From JAHHLP01 sp041609895 (lineage in GTDB: Bacteria > Bacteroidota > Rhodothermia > Rhodothermales > JABDKH01): 9,599 nt of DNA. Of this stretch, positions 1 through 7,186 are shown one piece after another. The notes under the pieces were generated by a model. That model saw only the letters and a program-made list of their open reading frames with translations, was not told the DNA's origin and searched no databases. The position numbers were made by a program, and so were the translations under genes. The stretch's first letter is position 1, and every line of letters begins with the position of its first letter. Location of the stretch: positions 1-9,599 of the forward strand of contig JBFIPX010000122.1 in NCBI GenBank assembly GCA_041609895.1, read 5' to 3'.

Positions 1-1
1 C

Positions 2-1627
2 GCGCCTGGTGATTGCGAGGCGACTATCGAAAGCAGCTATCGAATCGTGGCCATCGACGAGAATCCCTCCAGTCCGATGGGGGTGGCAGCCACACCGGAC
101 GGGCGCGTGTTCATCATCGAGCGTACAGGACGAATCCGGCTGTATGATCCGTCCTCCGAGTCGTTAACCACGGCCGGGCAGCTCACTGTCTTCTCCGGGT
201 TCGAGGACGGGCTGCTGGGAATAGTCCTCGACCCCGACTTCGATGCGAACGGCTGGGTATACCTCTTCTATTCGCCGGCTCTCACCGCAGAGCAGCGCGT
301 ATCTCGCTTCGACTTCAATGGGAATCAGATCGACCTCTCGAGTGAGAGAATCCTGCTGACCATTCCGGTGCAGCGTCAGCAATGCTGCCATTCCGCCGGC
401 GACCTTGAGTTTGGCCCCAACGGCATCCTTCACATCTCAACTGGCGACAACACGAATCCATTCGAATCCGATGGCTACGCACCGATAGACGAACGGGTGG
501 GTCGAAGTCCGTGGGATGCCCAGAAATCTTCGTCCAACGTCTCTGATCTTCGCGGCAAGATACTCCGGATTCGGCCGGAGCCTGATGGCACGTATTCGAT
601 ACCCGACGGCAACCTCTTCCCTGCTGACGGCTCCGCCGGAAGGCCGGAGATCTACGCGATGGGACTTCGAAATCCTTTTCGCATATCGATCGACCCCGTT
701 ACGGGCTGGGTGTACTGGGGCGACGTTGGTCCAGACGCTTCCGAGGATAGCTTTCTTAGAGGATCGCGGGGCTATGACGAATGGAACCAGGCGCGCGCCG
801 CGGGCAACTTTGGATGGCCGTACTGCATCGCTAACAACAGGACCTACCGTGATTACGATTTCGCCACAGCGACGTCGGGAAGGTCATTCGTCTGCTTGAG
901 GCCGACTAACGATTCGCCTAACAACACCGGTGCGGCGGCGCTGCCGCCGGCACAGCCCGCGTGGATCTGGTATCCTTATGGCACTTCCGATGAGTTTCCG
1001 GAGATCACTGCTGGACCCGGAAGGACGGCAATGGCCGGGCCCGTGTATGCGTTCGACTCGCAATACCCTCCCGAAGCCATTCCCTCATACTTCAATGGCG
1101 CCCTGTTCATCTATGACTGGCGCAGGGCGTGGATCAAAGAGGTGCAGCTTAATAGTGAAGGTGGAATTCTGGCGATCAACGATTTCCTTCCGTCAACAGC
1201 GTTCAAACGTCCCATCGACATGCATGTGGGGCCGGACGGTTCGCTGTATGTCGTTGAGTGGGGCGACAGCTTCGGGGGCAACAATCCAGACGCACGCGTC
1301 AACAAAATCACCTATCGCCCGGACGACGGAACCGGAGTCGCCCTGACTCCTGCACCTGTGCCGAGTGAGCTCGTTATGCATTCCGTATATCCAAATCCAT
1401 TGCGGGATCGGGGGACTGTCATAGTTACGATACCACAATCCACTCGCATTGAACTCACTATCTACGACGTACTAGGACGTCAAGCGGTGCTGGTCGCGGA
1501 AGGGATCTTTCCTTCCGGAAGACACGAGTTCGAATTGGCGGCAGCGGACCTGGCGAGCGGCACGTATATGCTGCGACTTACTGGTTCGGGCAAGCCGGTT
1601 GTAAAACCGTTCGCGGTTGCCAGGTGA
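2..1627 (+). CDS. PQQ-dependent glucose/sorbosone dehydrogenase-like protein with T9SS C-terminal sorting domain (5' partial)
   Basis: The reading frame is open to the left edge, so the true start and any signal peptide lie outside; the GTG at 47 is internal and 541 residues are visible. The body is a six-bladed beta-propeller of the soluble glucose/sorbosone dehydrogenase family, which oxidises sugars or related polyols with PQQ. Seen: MGVAATPDGRVFIIER in the first blade; CCHSAGDLEFGPNG (CCH at 383-391), whose His matches the catalytic base of soluble glucose dehydrogenase; GDNTNPFESDGY; DLRGKILRI; MGLRNPFRIS, matching the PQQ-contacting Arg region; and the late-blade motif IDMHVGPDGSLYVVEWG. 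A linker leads to a T9SS type A sorting domain (about 1385-1624) with YPNP, YDVLGR and ASGTYMLRL, so export across the outer membrane is expected. The substrate cannot be told, and some family members have no proven PQQ activity. The stop lies 7 bases before proB, and its last codons supply the likely proB ribosome binding site. Confidence 0.9.
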   Translation, partial: APGDCEATIESSYRIVAIDENPSSPMGVAATPDGRVFIIERTGRIRLYDPSSESLTTAGQLTVFSGFEDGLLGIVLDPDFDANGWVYLFYSPALTAEQRVSRFDFNGNQIDLSSERILLTIPVQRQQCCHSAGDLEFGPNGILHISTGDNTNPFESDGYAPIDERVGRSPWDAQKSSSNVSDLRGKILRIRPEPDGTYSIPDGNLFPADGSAGRPEIYAMGLRNPFRISIDPVTGWVYWGDVGPDASEDSFLRGSRGYDEWNQARAAGNFGWPYCIANNRTYRDYDFATATSGRSFVCLRPTNDSPNNTGAAALPPAQPAWIWYPYGTSDEFPEITAGPGRTAMAGPVYAFDSQYPPEAIPSYFNGALFIYDWRRAWIKEVQLNSEGGILAINDFLPSTAFKRPIDMHVGPDGSLYVVEWGDSFGGNNPDARVNKITYRPDDGTGVALTPAPVPSELVMHSVYPNPLRDRGTVIVTIPQSTRIELTIYDVLGRQAVLVAEGIFPSGRHEFELAAADLASGTYMLRLTGSGKPVVKPFAVAR

Positions 1628-1634
1628 CGAACGA

Positions 1635-2735
1635 ATGTACGCCAGGATTGTTATCAAGATTGGTACGAGCGTTTTAACCGGAGGAAGTCAGATTCTGGAC
1701 CGGCGCCACATGGTCGAACTCGTTCGTCAGTGTGCCGAGCTTCATGCTGGCGGGACCGAGATCATGATCTGCTCTTCGGGAGCGATTGCAGCCGGCAGGG
1801 AACGGCTCGGCTTCCCCGAACTTGAGCAGACAGTCGCCCACAAGCAAATGCTCGCAGCGGTTGGGCAGTCCACACTGATGGGCGCGTGGGAAGAGTTGTT
1901 CGACATCTACGGTATTCGTGTGGGACAAGTGCTTCTAACGGGCGCCGACGCGAGGAACAGGCTAAGCTTCCTGAACGCGCGTGACACACTGCAGGCCCTT
2001 CTTGAGCACGGGATCGTGCCAATCGTGAACGAGAACGACGCCGTTGCCACGTCCGAAATAAGAGTCGGCGACAACGACAACCTATCGGCGCTGGTAACGG
2101 TCATAAGCGAGGCCGATCTCTTGCTATTGCTGACTGACAAATCCGGACTTTTTACGTCCGACCCGGTCACGGACCAAGACGCCGAGCTGATCCCGGAGGT
2201 CAAGGCGATAGATGCCACGTTGCGATCAGCTGCGGGTACCAGCTCGTCCGGCTTGGGGGTAGGTGGAATGATGACCAAACTCCAGGCCGCAGACACGGCC
2301 CGCCGAGCAGGAGCCGAGGTAGTAATCGCCTCCGGGCACGCCAAGAACGTCGTCGTGCGTGCTGCAAACCGGGAACCCGTGGGCACTCGATTCGCAGCTT
2401 TGGAAACACATCTCGAGCAGCGTAAAAAGCACATCCTGGCGGGATCACGGTCCGACGGGCGGATGGCGGTTGACGAAGGTGCCGCACGCGCACTTGCCGG
2501 ACGCGGGAGCAGTCTACTGCCGGCCGGCGTAGTATCGGTGGATGGGAATTTCGATCGCGGCGACACGGTCGTGGTCATCGGACCCGGGGGCGAAGAAGTC
2601 GCACGCGGTATCGCACGGTATGGCTCTAACGAGATGAAGAGGATCGCAGGCCTCCAGTCGTCAGAGATCGAGCGGCACCTTGGATACGCGTACGGACCGG
2701 TAGCCATCCATCGCAATGATATGATTGTCACCTGA
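1635..2735 (+). CDS. proB: Glutamate 5-kinase (ProB) with C-terminal PUA domain
   Basis: This cytoplasmic enzyme phosphorylates L-glutamate with ATP to gamma-glutamyl phosphate, the first and normally feedback-controlled step of proline synthesis. The 366 residues match the usual length (E. coli ProB is 367). The amino-acid-kinase domain (about 1-255) shows KIGTSVL (8-14), CSSGAIAAGRERLG (46-59), FLNARDTLQ (112-120), VNENDAVAT (131-139), GDNDNLSALV (145-154), LLTDKSGLF (165-173) and GVGGMMTKLQAAD (208-220). A PUA domain follows (about 263-366), beginning RKKHILAG and ending near the C-terminus. The start at ATG 1635 is chosen because AGGTGA at 1622-1627 sits at proper distance and the protein then begins MYARIVIKIG, as in the family. 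A TTG at 1617 would add six residues and overlap the upstream gene. proA follows after 12 bases, so the pair is almost certainly one transcript. Confidence 0.97.
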   Translation: MYARIVIKIGTSVLTGGSQILDRRHMVELVRQCAELHAGGTEIMICSSGAIAAGRERLGFPELEQTVAHKQMLAAVGQSTLMGAWEELFDIYGIRVGQVLLTGADARNRLSFLNARDTLQALLEHGIVPIVNENDAVATSEIRVGDNDNLSALVTVISEADLLLLLTDKSGLFTSDPVTDQDAELIPEVKAIDATLRSAAGTSSSGLGVGGMMTKLQAADTARRAGAEVVIASGHAKNVVVRAANREPVGTRFAALETHLEQRKKHILAGSRSDGRMAVDEGAARALAGRGSSLLPAGVVSVDGNFDRGDTVVVIGPGGEEVARGIARYGSNEMKRIAGLQSSEIERHLGYAYGPVAIHRNDMIVT

Positions 2736-2747
2736 CCACCCGGAAAG

Positions 2748-4028
2748 ATGCAGGTAACCTCAGGGATTGATTTGCAGGCGATGGGTCGCGCAGCGCGCGA
2801 CGCCTCCCGCGAATTGGCCAGACTATCGACACGTCAAAAGAACGCCGGCCTCGCCGCGATCGCGGACGAAATCGAGAAAAGAACCGGAGAGATTCTCGAG
2901 CAGAATCGGCAGGACGTAGAAGACGGTCGAGCGAACGGGCTCAGCGATGCGCTTCTCGACCGGCTGACACTAACGCCGAAGCGGTGTGCCTCGCTCGCGA
3001 CGGACACGCGCACAATCATCGAGCTTCCCGACCCGTGTGGTGCCGATTACGAAAGCCGCGTTCTGGAGAACGGTTTGCGCATTAGCAAGAGAGCGATCCC
3101 CATCGGCGTGATCGGTGTGATCTATGAGGCGCGTCCCAACGTCACGATCGACATCGCTACTCTGTGTATCAAGACCGGTAACGCTGTAATCCTTCGCGGG
3201 GGAAGCGAAACGCTGCGCAGCAACGTCGCTCTGGCAAATGTCATCCGTGATGCGCTGGTCAAGTCCGGCCTGCACGAGAACGCTGTCCAGTATATCGATG
3301 ACCCGGATCGTGGGCTGGTGACAGAGCTGCTCAGGCTCGACGACTATGTTGACATGATCGTCCCTCGAGGCGGTCCGAAGCTACACGACCTTTGTCGCAA
3401 GGAAAGCACCATCCCCGTCATTACGGGAGGCATCGGCATCTGTCACATTTTTGTAGATGAGACCGCGAATCTGGAGCGTGCTATCGACATCGTGGAGAAT
3501 GCCAAGGTGCAGCGACCCAGTGTGTGCAATGCGCTCGACACTCTGCTGGTACATCGGGCGGTCGCCGCAAACTTTCTCCCAAAAGCAGCACGCAGACTCG
3601 CTGCAAGCGGCGTCGAACTTCGCGCGGCTCCGGCTGCGTATGAAATCCTGTCCGGCAAAGTTGAAAACCTTGCCTTGCTTGAGGCAGGCGATTCCGATTT
3701 CGATCAGGAGTGGCTCGCGTTGATACTCGGGGTCAAGATCGTCGACGACTTGCGAGCGGCAATCGACCACATTCGTGATCACAGCACCGAGCACTCCGAC
3801 AGCATCCTCACAAACAACTGGTCAAACGCTGAGCAATTCGTTTCCGAGGTGAACTCGGCCGCCGTGTATGTCAATGCCAGTACCCGTTTTACGGACGGAG
3901 GTCAGTTTGGTCTTGGGGCCGAGGTTGCAGTCAGCACACAGAAACTCCACGCGCGAGGCCCCATGGGGTTAAAGGAATTGACTACCTACAAGTGGGTAGT
4001 CGTCGGCGACAATCACGTGAGAGAGTAA
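2748..4028 (+). CDS. proA: Gamma-glutamyl phosphate reductase (glutamate-5-semialdehyde dehydrogenase, ProA)
   Basis: ProA reduces gamma-glutamyl phosphate with NADPH to glutamate-5-semialdehyde, the second step of proline synthesis, and in other bacteria is thought to channel the labile intermediate directly from ProB. It is a 426-residue member of the aldehyde dehydrogenase superfamily, close to the usual 415-430. Visible hallmarks are IGVIGVIYEARPNVT (119-133), ILRGGSE (148-154), the substrate/cofactor segment IVPRGGPKL (204-212), the catalytic Cys260 in QRPSVCNALDTLLVH, EHSDSI (348-353) and the C-terminal FTDGGQFGLGAEVAVSTQK segment (381-399). Nothing looks damaged. The ATG at 2748 gives a normal N-terminus, but GGAAAG (2742-2747) lies too close to be a normal Shine-Dalgarno, and an in-frame ATG at 2781 cannot be excluded. 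No proC is in the window. Confidence 0.97.
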   Translation: MQVTSGIDLQAMGRAARDASRELARLSTRQKNAGLAAIADEIEKRTGEILEQNRQDVEDGRANGLSDALLDRLTLTPKRCASLATDTRTIIELPDPCGADYESRVLENGLRISKRAIPIGVIGVIYEARPNVTIDIATLCIKTGNAVILRGGSETLRSNVALANVIRDALVKSGLHENAVQYIDDPDRGLVTELLRLDDYVDMIVPRGGPKLHDLCRKESTIPVITGGIGICHIFVDETANLERAIDIVENAKVQRPSVCNALDTLLVHRAVAANFLPKAARRLAASGVELRAAPAAYEILSGKVENLALLEAGDSDFDQEWLALILGVKIVDDLRAAIDHIRDHSTEHSDSILTNNWSNAEQFVSEVNSAAVYVNASTRFTDGGQFGLGAEVAVSTQKLHARGPMGLKELTTYKWVVVGDNHVRE

Positions 4029-4062
4029 CTCCGGGAGTCTGCCGAGGGACAAGCCGCGCCAG

Positions 4063-4434
4063 CTAATTGAGGGCTTGGCCGCGAAAGTGGCATACCATCT
4101 GAATGGCGGATGTTACCACGCGGTTGCCGAATTCGAGGTGCATGCCGCAGGCGGCTACGAGGTCGCGCTGAAGAACAGATCCGCCCCAGGTACAACCCGC
4201 GATCGTCGTCTGGATTGGCTTGCCGAACTTCTGGTCAAACCAGCCACCGGACACAGAGTAGGTAGCACCATCGACAAAGCGGACCGCATACACCGAGTTT
4301 CTTGTCTTGACCATTACCACGTCACCGGGCCGCACATCACCGCGCCGCACACCGCTTGCGTCCGGGGAACGCTCCGTCAAAAGAGCGAGATCATGTGCGG
4401 GTCGATTCGAAGGAGATGTGTGCGTGGTGGGCAT
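4063..4434 (-). CDS. Small conserved hypothetical protein (GGWF/GCTWGGS type)
   Basis: This 123-residue protein has no assigned function. The first 30 or so residues are Ser/Thr/Pro-rich and look disordered. The core (about 35-115) begins RPGDVVMVKTRNSVYAVRF and continues with SGGWFD (62-67), TIAGCTWGGS (77-86), an acid/aliphatic stretch DLVAACG (91-97) and LEFGNRVVTSAIQMV (100-114). From memory, short uncharacterised bacterial proteins share a similar core, which looks like a small all-beta fold; that recollection was not checked. Cys81 and Trp83 within the Gly-rich turn are the likely conserved residues. There is no signal peptide or membrane segment. The start is uncertain: ATG 4434 is the furthest upstream, GTG codons at residues 29, 34, 39 and 40 and ATG at residue 41 are alternatives, and no good ribosome binding site was found. 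It converges with proA across 34 bases. A longer reading frame on the opposite strand lacks any protein-like motif. Confidence 0.72.
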   Translation of the reverse strand: MPTTHTSPSNRPAHDLALLTERSPDASGVRRGDVRPGDVVMVKTRNSVYAVRFVDGATYSVSGGWFDQKFGKPIQTTIAGCTWGGSVLQRDLVAACGMHLEFGNRVVTSAIQMVCHFRGQALN

Positions 4435-4470
4435 GCCCGCGTTGCTTCGGGAATGAAGACTTATGAGTAT

Positions 4471-4497
4471 GAAACCGGCGGCCGGGAGACTGGTTTC
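4471..4497 (+). terminator. Possible intrinsic terminator hairpin
   Basis: GAAACCGG (4471-4478) pairs with CTGGTTTC (4490-4497) in an 8-bp stem with one G-U pair and an 11-base loop, followed by CTTTTCC. The orientation suits rightward transcripts, for example proBA readthrough passing antisense through the small leftward gene. The U-tract is short, so termination efficiency is doubtful. Read leftward, no U-run follows. Confidence 0.3.
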
Positions 4498-4540
4498 CTT
4501 TTCCGACTAGCCACTAATCTGTGCACCGTCTCCCAAAAGG

Positions 4541-4569
4541 TCTGTAATACCTTAATTTCGACGAGTCAA
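4541..4569 (-). promoter_or_regulatory. Weak sigma-70-like promoter candidate for the leftward small gene
   Basis: On the minus strand a good -35 element TTGACT (4569 down to 4564) is followed 17 bases later by TACAGA (4546 to 4541), a poor -10 with three of six consensus bases. Transcription would start about 100 bases before the ATG at 4434. The -10 also lies inside the AAGGT/ACCTT inverted repeat. Bacteroidota often use a different housekeeping promoter (TTTG / TAnnTTTG), which is not clearly present, so this call is tentative. Confidence 0.2.
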
Positions 4570-4593
4570 ACCTCGATACTCGGGAATATCAGG

Positions 4594-4609
4594 AACCGGC
4601 CGGCAGGTT
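4594..4609. repeat. Near-perfect 16-bp inverted repeat, possible operator
   Basis: AACCGGCC and GGCAGGTT form an inverted repeat with seven of eight positions paired (only 4598/4605 mismatched). It overlaps the first base of the -10-like TACAAT (4609-4614) and lies about 65 bases before the lipoprotein start codon. That position suits a repressor or activator site, but such a short palindrome in GC-rich DNA can occur by chance. Confidence 0.25.
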
Positions 4610-4673
4610 ACAATAACGACGGTCAGATTCCTCCCTTACATCTCCAAACACTCACGCATGGCGCAGCCAGGGT

Positions 4674-5696
4674 ATGAAATTCAGCCCAAGCCCCCGACGC
4701 CTGGCAATTTGCACAGCCATCCTTACATGTCTAGCCGGTTGCCTCGGTGATGCCGAGCACGGCAATCCGCTCGATCCGCTTGCACCTGGTTTTGTAGACG
4801 AGGGATATGTCGCCGGTCGGATTCAGAATCGCTCTCTCAGCGGGATCAGCGGTGTCACTGTGACGACCATGCCAGGAGCCGCGACCGCCGTCACATCGGT
4901 CGAAGGCGAATTCCGGATCGATAACCTTCCAGCCGGGAAGTACGTAGTCACCACGTCAAGTTCCGATTACGAGACGGGAATCGACACCGTCGACGTATCT
5001 CTGATACAGCCGGGGCGGGCAGACTTCGAACTAAACGGGATGCCACGCCTCGAGTCGATCACAGTCAACACGGCTCATGTCAGCCGTTGGTGGCCACTAG
5101 AGGATCTCTACCAGATGGAGGTCGCCGTGGTTGCTAACGATGCGGATGGCGTATTCGATCTGGACAAGCTCTGGATCGACATTCCATCCCTCCAATTTTC
5201 GGACACGATGCAGGTGACACAGACGCCCGGCCTGTTCGTAAAAACCGTGGAGGAGACTGACCTGCCCAGCGGCACGATTCATGCATTGTTGGGCATGCCC
5301 GTCGAGCTGCATGCGAGAGATCAACAAGGGGCTGTCGTCGTCAGCCCGTCGGTACAGTTGGTGAGGGTGATAGACGAGACCCCGGAAGCCACTGACGAGG
5401 CGTTTCAATTCGGCGCACCGAACTGCCTCCAGATCGAGTCCGGAAGCACTGCAACTCCAGTCGTCGAGTGGAAGGAAGTGTTTGTGCCGTTTCCGTTTCA
5501 GCACGAGGTCGAGGTCATTCGCGTCGATCCGGGCGTAGAGTCGTTGGTCGAGCGGGTTACGGACATCCCGGCAGACTCGACGTCGGTCATTGTAACCTCC
5601 GTGCCTCCCGGCGACTACTATTGGACGGTCGCGGTGATCGACGATTTCAGCAACAGCAGCAGATCGAAGCAGGTCGGCTTCTGCGTAACACTATGA
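4674..5696 (+). CDS. Exported lipoprotein with carboxypeptidase-regulatory-like and FN3-like domains
   Basis: This 340-residue protein begins with a basic, hydrophobic signal sequence ending in the lipobox LAGC (Cys23 lipidated), so signal peptidase II processing and membrane anchoring are expected; Leu at +2 favours the outer membrane by the enterobacterial rule. After a short tether containing NPLDP come a beta-sandwich like the carboxypeptidase regulatory domain (about 44-123: GYVAGRIQN, GVTVTTMPG, EGEFRIDNLPAGKYVV), a middle beta-rich region (about 124-235) not recognised, and an FN3-like C-terminus (about 255-340) with SVPPGDYYWTVAVIDDFSNSSRS. Cys at 251 and 337 could form a disulfide. 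No catalytic motif is visible, so a structural or sensory envelope role is inferred. Its stop overlaps the next gene's start as ATGA (5693-5696), implying translational coupling to the sigma-54 activator. Only a weak AGGG precedes the ATG. Confidence 0.85.
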   Translation: MKFSPSPRRLAICTAILTCLAGCLGDAEHGNPLDPLAPGFVDEGYVAGRIQNRSLSGISGVTVTTMPGAATAVTSVEGEFRIDNLPAGKYVVTTSSSDYETGIDTVDVSLIQPGRADFELNGMPRLESITVNTAHVSRWWPLEDLYQMEVAVVANDADGVFDLDKLWIDIPSLQFSDTMQVTQTPGLFVKTVEETDLPSGTIHALLGMPVELHARDQQGAVVVSPSVQLVRVIDETPEATDEAFQFGAPNCLQIESGSTATPVVEWKEVFVPFPFQHEVEVIRVDPGVESLVERVTDIPADSTSVIVTSVPPGDYYWTVAVIDDFSNSSRSKQVGFCVTL

Positions 5697-7186
5697 CCCA
5701 GACCAAAGAGAACGCGCCTTCCTCGCTGGAAACATTGTCGTCGATCGCTGCGACGATCAACTCGCTGGAGGACCCCGATCGGCTTCTGGAAAGAATTCTC
5801 GAATCTGCCATGCAGGCAATCGACGCCGAGCGTGGTTTCATTCTTTTGGTCAGTCCGAACGGCCTGCCGGATCTCGAAGTCAAGGGACACCTCAACTTCA
5901 AAGAGGCTGAACTAGGGGAGCTCGAGCGCATCTCCCGATCCGCCGTTACAGAGGTTATCCGATCCGGCGAACCGCTGCTGCTCTACGAAGCTCAAAAGGA
6001 TGACCGCTTCGGTTCGACCAAGAGTGTCGTCGTCGAACAGATCCAGTCGATCGCCTGCGTTCCACTGACGCTTAAGTCGCGTCGGATTGGCGCCATCTAT
6101 CTAGACAGTATCTCGCAGCGAGGGCGGTTCACTCGCGACAGCCTGCCTCTACTGGCGGCCATTGCCAATCAATCGGCAGTGGCAATCGAGAACGCGCGGC
6201 TCTACCAGTCGATTCGTGACGAGAACCGCCAGCTGCGAGGAGAGATACAGCGTATCCACGGCTTCAGCGAAATCATAGGGCGAAGTCGTCCGATGCGGGA
6301 AGTGTTCGAGACAATGTCCCGCGTGATCGATTCCGATGCCTCGGTACTGATTGAAGGCGAAAGCGGGACCGGGAAGGAGCTTGTCGCTCGTGCTATTCAC
6401 TACAACGGTCATCGAAAAGACAAGCCTTTTGTTGCCGTGTTCTGTGGTTCGCTGCCGGACGAACTGCTTGAGAGCGAACTTTTCGGGCACCGTAAAGGTG
6501 CTTTCACCGGAGCCGTTTCCGACAAGAAGGGTCTGTTCGAAGTAGCAAATCAGGGGACGATCTTTCTCGATGAGGTGGGAGACCTCAGCCCACGAATGCA
6601 AACGTCTCTCCTGCGGGTACTTCAAGAAGGTGAGATTCGACGCGTCGGCGATACCGACATTCGTCGCGTTGATGTTCGCGTCGTGTCAGCGACCAACAAG
6701 TCGCTGGAGGATCTAACGGGCAGCGGTGAGTTCAGAGAGGACCTGTACTATCGCTTGAACACAATCGACATCCTGTTGCCGCCGCTGCGTCGTCGCGGGA
6801 GCGATATCGACCTGCTTGCCAATCACTTTCTCGATCAGTTCGCGGTTGACGGACGATCGGGTATCCATGGATTCGACGAATCGGCACTCGACGCGATGCG
6901 AAGCTATGCGTGGCCGGGAAATGTACGCGAGCTGGAAAACGTGATTGAGCGCGCCGCTGTGATGTGCAGTGGTGAACTCATTACCGTGGACGACCTCAGA
7001 CTCAGACCGGTGGAGAGGCAGGACCCGTTCGAGCCTGGGACGACGCTGAAGGACATGGAACGAATCGTCACCTTGCGGACACTAGATGAATTGAATGGCA
7101 ACATTTCCGAGGCAGCAAAGAGTCTCGGAGTCTCGCGAAGGTGGCTGCACTACAAGCTCAAGGAATGGGGTCCAGACAGTCCATAG
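5693..7186 (+). CDS. Sigma-54-dependent transcriptional activator with N-terminal GAF domain (GAF-AAA+-Fis HTH)
   Basis: This 497-residue enhancer-binding protein uses ATP to open RNA polymerase-sigma-54 complexes at -24/-12 promoters. An N-terminal GAF domain (about 28-170) is the probable signal input; there is no receiver or FHA domain. The AAA+ core (about 192-420) is intact: Walker A GESGTGKE (222-229), the sigma-54 contact loop GAFTGA (269-274), Walker B TIFLDE (289-294), FREDLYYRLN with likely Arg fingers (347-356), and sensor II WPGNVRELEN (407-416). The C-terminus (about 453-490) is a Fis-type helix-turn-helix, NISEAAKSLGVSRRWLHYKLK. The start at ATG 5693 overlaps the lipoprotein stop; an in-frame upstream extension to 5468 is an out-of-frame reading of the lipoprotein gene. 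It overlaps the kinase gene downstream. A good sigma-54 promoter at 9027-9042 is a likely target. The specific signal is unknown. Confidence 0.95.
   Translation: MTQTKENAPSSLETLSSIAATINSLEDPDRLLERILESAMQAIDAERGFILLVSPNGLPDLEVKGHLNFKEAELGELERISRSAVTEVIRSGEPLLLYEAQKDDRFGSTKSVVVEQIQSIACVPLTLKSRRIGAIYLDSISQRGRFTRDSLPLLAAIANQSAVAIENARLYQSIRDENRQLRGEIQRIHGFSEIIGRSRPMREVFETMSRVIDSDASVLIEGESGTGKELVARAIHYNGHRKDKPFVAVFCGSLPDELLESELFGHRKGAFTGAVSDKKGLFEVANQGTIFLDEVGDLSPRMQTSLLRVLQEGEIRRVGDTDIRRVDVRVVSATNKSLEDLTGSGEFREDLYYRLNTIDILLPPLRRRGSDIDLLANHFLDQFAVDGRSGIHGFDESALDAMRSYAWPGNVRELENVIERAAVMCSGELITVDDLRLRPVERQDPFEPGTTLKDMERIVTLRTLDELNGNISEAAKSLGVSRRWLHYKLKEWGPDSP

Larger units (their letters stand above)
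4435..4673. other. Divergent intergenic region, no gene seen
   Basis: This 239-bp gap separates the leftward hypothetical gene from the rightward lipoprotein operon and must hold promoters for both. It contains a possible terminator hairpin (4471-4497), a short inverted repeat AAGGT/ACCTT (4537-4541 and 4549-4553), a near-palindrome at 4594-4609, and a -10-like TACAAT at 4609-4614 facing right with no convincing -35 at 16-18 bases. No sigma-54 -24/-12 match was seen on either strand, so the lipoprotein operon is probably not transcribed by the sigma factor that its own regulator serves. Confidence 0.6.

Noticed and set aside
47..1627. GTG at 47 as the true start of the dehydrogenase
   Set aside because: The frame is open and protein-like upstream to base 2, and a T9SS cargo needs a signal peptide that is not visible, so the gene is cut by the edge.
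1907..2731. Long 274-codon minus-strand frame opposite proB
   Set aside because: It is very rich in Ser, Arg, Ala and Pro, as expected for the antisense of a GC-rich gene, and proB on the plus strand is unmistakable.
4028..4038. ACTCC/GGAGT inverted repeat just after proA as a terminator
   Set aside because: The loop would be a single base and no T-run follows on either strand.
4428..4446. TGGGCA followed by TTGCT as a sigma-54 promoter for the lipoprotein operon
   Set aside because: The GG-to-GC spacing is 3 bases too long; sigma-54 does not tolerate this.
4075..4677. Rightward 200-codon reading frame overlapping the leftward small gene
   Set aside because: Its translation has no recognisable motif, it is rich in Arg, His and Cys as antisense readings often are, and it runs through a region with promoter-like features. 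The opposite-strand frame has a coherent protein pattern.
5468..5692. Upstream in-frame extension of the sigma-54 activator
   Set aside because: The added residues are an Arg/Gly-rich out-of-frame reading of the lipoprotein gene, while ATG 5693 gives a normal start with an ATGA overlap.
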